NCBI GenBank assembly: GCA_029448655.1 | Contig: JACCLO010000005.1 | Span: 2,542,001-2,606,000, forward strand | DNA from: Wolfiporia cocos | Taxonomy: Eukaryota; Basidiomycota; Agaricomycetes; Polyporales; Phaeolaceae | Reading direction: 5' to 3' | Length of the DNA: 64,000 bases | In this document: positions 58,239 to 64,000 of the stretch, one piece after another | Layout: each line of letters opens with the position of its first letter | Numbering within the stretch: the first letter of the stretch is position 1 | Program-made: the position numbers and the translations under genes | The notes under the pieces: model-generated | Database searches by the model: none | What the model was told of the DNA's origin: nothing | The model's input: the letters and a program-made list of their open reading frames with translations, nothing else

Positions 58239-58711
58239 CTCCCTGAATGAGATAGGCCGCGCCGGAAACATCTGTACAATGTGGAGGTCGTAGTTTGTAG
58301 CTCGTAGTGAACTTGATGAACGACTTGGCTGACACAGCACAGTGGCCGACCAGAACGTGAGACAGAACAATCGGCTAAGGCGATAGTATAGCCGCAAATC
58401 AAACGAGAGATAGCTATGCTAGCTGGACTGACATACCAGGCTTCGGTCCTAGATATAGCGATCAACGGAACCCAGGCAGTCCACGCAATTCCCGAGCTAT
58501 GGTAGTCCGCGCACCATGATCAAGATCGATCGAGGTGTATATTTACCTTATCGCCTTGACCAACACAGTCGGGCAGCTATCCGTGGCGCCGAGATCTACG
58601 GGAAGGACTCGGGCGACTCGGTCAAAAGCATTTGTCAGTCGTGTTGTAGACTACCCGTGATAAGCATGGCCATGGCACGAAAATCTCAGGTCCCAAGGTG
58701 CATGAATTGAC
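58239..58711. other. Spacer between the two methyltransferase genes
   Basis: This 473-nt spacer lies between the tandem copies and should hold the terminator of copy 1 and promoter of copy 2. It contains no recognisable gene; several antisense frames are shadows. Confidence 0.45.
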
Positions 58712-59651
58712 ATGTTTGAAAGCATAGACTCTGCTACATCGAGAATTGCTGGCCATCCTGAACAGATACGGTTGCGCCACATTATCAAAGAGAATCAGGT
58801 GGACGGATGGGATAAGGCCTGGTGAGCTTTCCGAATATCGAGCATTTCTCAAGAGTGACTAGAGTCTCTTTCGACCTACGAAGGAAAAGCGAAGTAACGC
58901 CTTGGGATGCTGGGTGTGCCCAGCCTCCGTTGCAAGACTTGATCGCGTCTGGCAAGCTCAAGTTACCGAAGTCAGGCCGTGCTTTGGTACCAGGATGTGG
59001 CCGAGTGTGTTGAATATCTGCGGGGCAGAATGAGCGATGCTGATCGAGAAATAATGTTCCGCCATAGGGATATGATGCCTTGGTCATTGCGTCCGAGCTG
59101 GGTTTGGAAACTCTGGCCATCGATATATCTCCTACCGCGATTGAAGCCGCTCAAAGGTGGGAATATGGTGCCAGACACCAGTCTCGATTATTGTATACTC
59201 ACTGGCACTTTGTATCAAAGCTATGCGAAGACAGCTATACAAGGCTCGGTGACACCAAAGATCGACTTCCAAGTAAAGGATTTTTTCAGCCTCGGACATT
59301 CAGAGGAGGAATACTATGAGCTCGTGTATGATTATACGTAAGTACCGCAGTGTCAGTTGAGCATTTCATAACTTGCTTGACCATAGGTTCTTCGTTGCGC
59401 TCCCCCCTGCCCTCCGAGCAGATTGGGGTCGTCAAATGGCGAAGATTGTGAAATCGGGTGGATACCTCATAGCATTACTTTTCCCGATTCTGAATCAACC
59501 AGAGGATGTCGGGCCTCCATTTTATGCGAGGGAAGAGCACTATTCTGCACTGTTAGACGGGGATTGGGAGAAGGTGCTCGACGAGATTCCAGAGAATAGC
59601 CTCGTGGGACACAAGGGCATTGAGCAGTTGATGGTTTGGAGAAGAAAGTGA
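58712..59651 (+). CDS. Thiol methyltransferase (TPMT family), tandem copy 2, intact
   Basis: The ATG at 58712 gives MFESIDSATSRIAGHPEQIR, then IIKENQVDGWDKAW. A GTGAGC...CGAAG intron joins KSEVTPWDAGCAQPPLQDLI and RALVPGCGR. The next intron (GTGTGT...CATAG) joins GYDALVIASELGLETLAIDI and SPTAIEAAQ, a full SAM-binding site. Further exons are VTPKIDFQVKDFFSLGHSEE, EYYELVYDYT, FFVALPPALRADWGRQMAKI and GGYLIALLFPILNQPEDVGP, ending EQLMVWRRK. It has four introns, all with GT-AG ends, and about 245 residues, so it appears intact. The last exon differs from copy 1 at about 20 of 87 residues by hand count. The substrate is probably a thiol or halide, by family. Confidence 0.92.
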
Positions 59652-59761
59652 TGAGCTTGCGTTAAAGCTGTATGTTGACGATAGGGTAGGAAACAAAGTG
59701 TGCTTTGCGCTCTGCGAGATAGCAATTGATCCTGGACTTGGCCACTCGCGCTGGAGATCGG

Positions 59762-59767
59762 CACGTG
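59762..59767. promoter_or_regulatory. CACGTG upstream of the PPR gene
   Basis: GGCACGTGCTC, 112 nt before the PPR ATG, in the 227-nt gap after methyltransferase copy 2. Confidence 0.35.
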
Positions 59768-59878
59768 CTCATTTTTTACGACGGTCTGGTCGACGCCGGC
59801 GGCCAACAAAAGGCACCTTCTCTGGTACTGGGGAGCTCACCGTCGACGACGTGCTGACGGCGGCGCACATATCTCGCC

Positions 59879-62044
59879 ATGTCGAAATATCTCCTCCGCA
59901 AAGCGGCTCTGCCGAGACGTCTACGGCCTATTGGACTACCAAGGAAACATTGTTTGCACACAAGCAGTCCTGCCCACATCGCCGTCACCATATCTCCCTC
60001 TGACGTCTGGGATCACTCTACGAACTCGAATGATAGGAGGGACGTTGTAATCACCTCCAAGCTCTCTGAGCTCAGGCGTATACTCGCCCCGGAAAGGCCT
60101 GAACCTAATCAAGTCTGGGGACACTACATCGACCTGCTCAATGTTCTCGGGCGCAGGAGACTCCCGCTGGATATCCATCAGGCTGTCCTGCGTAACTGCA
60201 CTCCTCCTCCTCAAGAACTGCGCGTCTCGACTGCTCGTCGTCGGCCAAGCAAGCGACAAGTGGCACACTTACATGAAGCACGCTTCCAGGCGATCATTCG
60301 GAATATACGCATGTCTGGATACTCCCCGGAGCTGAGCGATTACCACTTCATCTTGGAGCACTTCGCTGCGACCGGTCATCATATAGGCGCTATGCAGGTG
60401 TTGCAGGAGATTACAAGGGCTGGATTCACGAAGACCGCACGTACATACGGCCTCTGTTTACAGGCTCTGTGTCATCGCCTCGCACTCCCCGTATTGGAGG
60501 AGATGCGTCCAAAAGCTGTAGCAGAAGTTACGCGCTTCTGTTCGCAGTTGCTAAACGAGATGTGGAAGCAGGAGGTGCCCGCCACATCCGTGAATGTCGA
60601 TATGGCGCTTCGTGTCCTAAAAGAGACATCAGACCTGGAGACGTTTGAGCAGCTGCTGAAGGCGACATACGGGATAGACATGTCATATCCTGATCGCCCA
60701 CCCCTGGAGCACTGGCAATCACAGTCAGGGCAGATTACAGGAACTCCGCTTCTCCTCCCTGCCCCTCTCCCATTCTCTACCGCCGCCTTGAATACCGCTA
60801 TAGACATGTATGGTAACTTAGGGCAGATTTCGAAGCTGATCCAAATCTTCGAGGTTACCACAAATCCCCTTCCCCCGCGGCTATCAAGTTCCTCACCATC
60901 CGTCAGGGATGACGACGACGATGACTTAGACTTCGGAACAGCAGACCCTCGCGTTGCTCCGTATCAGCCACCTTATGCGAAGCCAAATACGTACACGTTC
61001 CAGGCCATCTTGAAGTGGGTCTCTAGATCTGGCCATCATACATTGGCACGACATTATCTACTGCACGCGATGCGCTACGAGATACTATCGGACGTTCAGA
61101 TCCGGAAGGACTGTGCGCGGAAGCCTCGAAACGAGCTTCGAACACCTACCTTCGCTGTGAATCGCACCATGCTGGTAACTGTCTTCGGCAGAGCTAATAG
61201 AGAGAAGAAGACGGAGCTCATGGAATGGCTATTCCAGAAAACGGGGCAGATCATCAAGACGAAGAAGTCCCACATCAAGTACTACACCAGGAAGCAAGCT
61301 GAATGGCAAGCTGCTGATCGGGAGGCAGATCATTCTGTACATGAACCTGCTGTTAGTATGAGCGGAGAATCTCTTCAGATTCAGGTAGTTGCGCCATCTG
61401 CGGTGCAGGAGATGATCGAGGAACCTCCACATCTTCAAGGAGCTGAAGTTATTGCGTCAGCATCCGCCAACCACGAGGTGATCGAGGAGCAACCTCGCTC
61501 CACCCTATTCTCCACGTTCTTCACCTCATCGAGTGCATCGGACGAGGATGCAAGTAAAACCATTGATCCGCCACCTATGCCATACTTCGATGTCGACCTC
61601 GACTGCCCAATTCCATCATCGCCTACCCCACCAAAACTCTTTGACATCAATGTCCACCTTGCTATCCTCAAACGGGAACTGGATGAGCTAGAGCACTTCC
61701 ACGCGCACATGGCGGAAATTCTTGGCCGGACTGCACAGCGGGTGAAGGAAAGGCTGGGACGCAGAGTATGGTCAGACAAGGACGTGTATATGCGCGATGA
61801 AGATACGCGCGTATCGATCGGACGAGAGGCTTGGGTGCGAAAGGTCAACTTCGTGCCAACCAAGCCGCTTCTTCCGGAGAGCGACCCTTCAGCGGAGCTT
61901 TTCAAACCGTTGAGACGTGGCGCCGCGCTTCACCTTCGGCCGGGCTACATCGCGGTGAAGCGGGGTATCTCGACTTGTGCCTTTCAGTCTCTTCGTATGC
62001 CATGGTGGCCTAATAACCGAGATACCGATACCCCGTTATCATAA
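59879..62044 (+). CDS. Pentatricopeptide-repeat (PPR) protein, mitochondrial
   Basis: An uninterrupted 721-residue frame, unusual in this intron-rich window. The start MSKYLLRKAALPRRLRPIGL with further Arg/Ser/His is a mitochondrial presequence. Helix pairs of about 35 residues follow: ELSDYHFILEHFAATGHHIG, AMQVLQEITRAGFTKTARTY, ALNTAIDMYGNLGQISKLIQ and NTYTFQAILKWVSRSGHHTL. The x-T-Y-x-x-x-x-x-x and G-x-x-x-A patterns are typical of PPR. An acidic run DDDDDD lies near residue 350, and the C-terminal quarter is Ser/Pro-rich, then LAILKRELDELEHFHAHMAE. Fungal mitochondrial PPR proteins control stability or translation of specific organellar mRNAs; the target is unknown. CACGTG lies 112 nt upstream. 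Confidence 0.85.
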   Translation: MSKYLLRKAALPRRLRPIGLPRKHCLHTSSPAHIAVTISPSDVWDHSTNSNDRRDVVITSKLSELRRILAPERPEPNQVWGHYIDLLNVLGRRRLPLDIHQAVLRNCTPPPQELRVSTARRRPSKRQVAHLHEARFQAIIRNIRMSGYSPELSDYHFILEHFAATGHHIGAMQVLQEITRAGFTKTARTYGLCLQALCHRLALPVLEEMRPKAVAEVTRFCSQLLNEMWKQEVPATSVNVDMALRVLKETSDLETFEQLLKATYGIDMSYPDRPPLEHWQSQSGQITGTPLLLPAPLPFSTAALNTAIDMYGNLGQISKLIQIFEVTTNPLPPRLSSSSPSVRDDDDDDLDFGTADPRVAPYQPPYAKPNTYTFQAILKWVSRSGHHTLARHYLLHAMRYEILSDVQIRKDCARKPRNELRTPTFAVNRTMLVTVFGRANREKKTELMEWLFQKTGQIIKTKKSHIKYYTRKQAEWQAADREADHSVHEPAVSMSGESLQIQVVAPSAVQEMIEEPPHLQGAEVIASASANHEVIEEQPRSTLFSTFFTSSSASDEDASKTIDPPPMPYFDVDLDCPIPSSPTPPKLFDINVHLAILKRELDELEHFHAHMAEILGRTAQRVKERLGRRVWSDKDVYMRDEDTRVSIGREAWVRKVNFVPTKPLLPESDPSAELFKPLRRGAALHLRPGYIAVKRGISTCAFQSLRMPWWPNNRDTDTPLS

Positions 62045-63673
62045 CATTTACGCAACTTAAGATGTATCATATCCTGTAAGTTGTTGTACACGGTCATAGT
62101 TCAGACATGCTCATGACTCGCGCTAGCATTTATCCCTTCAGTGTTGCATGAATCAAGCTAAGCTCATGTCGTATTCATGACGCCCATACGAATCTAGTCC
62201 CTCACAGTGCCTATTGTCGATGCAATTTGCAAGCGCGAAGGCAGCGCAAGCAATGCTGGCCGCGAAGCTCGCTCCGCGAGCACCGGGATCGGCCATTGGC
62301 AAGTGTGGAGCTCCAGGCACGTGGTAAACGGTGTAGGTCCAAGTGTGGTTTGGTACGCATCGGCACGTCCACGTAGCCGCTATGCCTACGCGTGCAATCC
62401 ATGCACTCGTGTTGAACGGGTACACTATTGGTCATCTACGCTCCAGACAGGTGCTGGAATGCCGACGATCAAGTAATCCGCATGTCATTCTCTCCCTTGA
62501 TGCATGGGGTGGAGTGGGTTTGTTCTTCACATCTGACTCTCACCATCAACGGCGTCACGATTAGTGCGCAGCTTCATCACCAGCTCTCATGCTATCGATG
62601 TCTTTTGTGACATGCTTGCTATCGCGATGTGCTCGGTTTACTCCAACGTCACCAGTAAGTTGTCGAAAGAGCTCCTGGGCTTTTCTGATGTGGTTCTATG
62701 CGAAACGTGCGGCAACCCATCCTAACCGCCGTATCTCTCTCCTGAAAGCCTACTGCATGTACCCTATAACGGGCTACCCTTCTTAGTCGTCTCGTGTTTA
62801 CCAGCACGTTCACCGCCGAGAGAGTCTTAGAGTCCTTACCTTCTCACGGCCATAACGCCGGGATGTTCTATCTCTGTTCTGGAAACTATGTGTATCGTTC
62901 GGTCGAGGACTGACATCGTGCTTTGCGGTTGACGCGAGCTTTCTGCTAGTCGCTGAAATGGCACCCCGCTCCTCCTGTTCTACTCCGGTTCGCGTCACTT
63001 GGAATAGATCCTCGTGGCTGTCCGACGATCGGGGTCGCCGGATTGAATTGCTCATCAGACGCCTGTCGCTCGAGTGAAAACAGCAACAGCCATGCCCGTT
63101 GTGCAGTACTCAGGGAGCACTTCACAATTACGAAACAAAGCGACGTCAAACGTTCAAACGTTCAAGTCTCATTGCAGTGCATCTGCGCAAGGAGAGAAAT
63201 CTGGATCTGGTAGCGACTGGTCATGCATTCGATGAGCCCTGCATAACGTCTTGCAATGCTAATGTTTACCCCGCGATAACGTCAAGTTCGTGAAAGGTGC
63301 TGCTATTTAACGATTTTTGCTTCCACACTAGTGCCTAGGTTTTCCCGTGAATATGCAAAATTAGATCACGGCCCGCCTCTTTTCTGACCGCGAACCGTTC
63401 GGAAAGCAGGAGTCTCTTATACTCATAACCTTCGGGCATGGCATACATCGGCATCATTTGAATGATCATTTCGCTTGTCGTAAGTGGGTGCAGCGCCCGT
63501 CGAGAGGTATTACTTCTGATTGATGGCAGAACTGAGTATTGCGGTAGGAGAACATAGCGATGCATGTGACAGCATGATCACAACTCAGGGAGGGTATAAG
63601 CGAACAGATGGATAGGGATACAGCGAATGTCATCAGGTGCCGTCATAAGCGAATAATAATTGATACAGGTAAT
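62045..63673. other. Gene-poor stretch
   Basis: No supported gene. A CACGTG at 62318 is not close to any predicted start, and a short direct repeat AAACGTTCAAACGTTCAAG occurs at about 63149-63167. ORFs on both strands are under 100 codons and lack family content. Confidence 0.45.
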
Positions 63674-64000
63674 CTAGGCTGCAACGGAGAAATTCTTCGT
63701 TCGCGGAGGAGTGTTTGTGCGGTTGTCCAGCCGTCGCATCTCCCTTTCCAGTTTCTCCACGCTTGAGGGCCCCAAGGCTCCATTTCCTCGGGAGCCGTGC
63801 TTGTCGAAAAGATAAGTGAGTAAGTTTTTCTTATCATCGGGCAGACCGTCCAGTAACGCAAATAGGTGGGTCTCGTCACGTAAGACTAGCTGGGCAGCAA
63901 TGATAGAAGCCGCGGCGGCCTCACGGACAATGAGAGACGTAGTATTCGAGTTATCCGTGAGTGCCTGTATAAAAATACAATAATTCATATGTCCCATCAT
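63674..64000 (-). CDS. Last exon of a HEAT/CLASP-like protein, partial at the window edge
   Basis: The exon from the acceptor at 63964 (TTTTATACAG) to the TAG at 63674-63676 encodes ALTDNSNTTSLIVREAAAAS, LVLRDETHLFALLDGLPDDK, KNLLTYLFDKHG and a tail ending TKNFSVAA. The helical, repeat-like sequence ending in LLTYLFDKHG resembles the C-terminal part of Stu1/CLASP microtubule plus-end proteins. Recognition is partial because the rest of the gene lies past base 64000. Bases 63965-64000 belong to the preceding intron. Confidence 0.45.
   Translation of the reverse strand: MMGHMNYCIFIQALTDNSNTTSLIVREAAAASIIAAQLVLRDETHLFALLDGLPDDKKNLLTYLFDKHGSRGNGALGPSSVEKLEREMRRLDNRTNTPPRTKNFSVAA

Noticed and set aside
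1..64000. Mating-type locus, CRISPR array, viral or large transposon genes
   Set aside because: No homeodomain or pheromone-receptor genes, spacer repeats, capsid, polymerase, reverse transcriptase or transposase sequence was recognised.

Overview
This window looks like nuclear DNA from a filamentous basidiomycete, probably an Agaricomycete and possibly Polyporales-like. The genes are compact and cut by many short introns of about 50-65 nt with GT-AG ends. There is a Zn(II)2Cys6 regulator with a fungal-specific regulatory domain. A seven-helix membrane protein belongs to a type typical of wood-decay basidiomycetes, and a polyporopepsin-type aspartic protease is present as a relic. Gene density is about one per 2.5 kb, on both strands, with no operons. 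All gene models below were spliced by eye from the bases; internal exon edges are usually well supported by restored family sequence, while first exons and UTRs are less certain.

Layout. 0-8.5 kb: an Ivy1-like membrane-binding protein, mitochondrial aspartyl-tRNA synthetase, a decayed aspartic protease, and the nuclear poly(A)-binding protein Pab2. 8.5-21.5 kb: a long gene-poor stretch, an F-box-like protein, a small unrecognised protein, mitochondrial ribosomal protein bL19m, a Zn2Cys6 transcription factor, an ACAD10/11-type acyl-CoA dehydrogenase, and an intron-bearing tRNA-Pro(AGG). 21.5-32 kb: a remnant of a monocarboxylate-type MFS transporter, a small mitochondrial protein, a peroxisomal enoyl-CoA isomerase/hydratase ending in SKL, an LLPH/DUF2423 ribosome-biogenesis protein, and a seven-helix membrane protein. 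32-46.6 kb: housekeeping genes ERB1, ARP4, a Q/A-repeat protein, TRS20 (sedlin), mitochondrial rhomboid PCP1, a YIPF1/2 Golgi protein and PCH2/TRIP13. 46.9-53.6 kb: a Rdx/SelWTH redox protein whose CxxC motif appears to need an 8-nt microexon, TVP38, a small mitochondrial coiled-coil protein, PEX11 and a Tctex-type dynein light chain. 53.6-64 kb: a 3.6-kb gene-poor accessory stretch, two tandem TPMT-family thiol methyltransferases, a large intronless PPR protein, another gene-poor stretch, and the last exon of a gene leaving the window.

Shared themes. Mitochondrial expression and upkeep (AspRS, bL19m, rhomboid, PPR and two small mitochondrial proteins), ribosome biogenesis (ERB1, LLPH) and peroxisomes/beta-oxidation (PEX11, enoyl-CoA isomerase, acyl-CoA dehydrogenase) recur. 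The palindrome CACGTG lies 46-169 nt before the predicted start of many of these genes, at 11 of the 17 places I found it by hand, often with ACGCGT. This is the strongest unexplained signal in the window. I found no CRISPR array, viral gene, rRNA or intact transposon.
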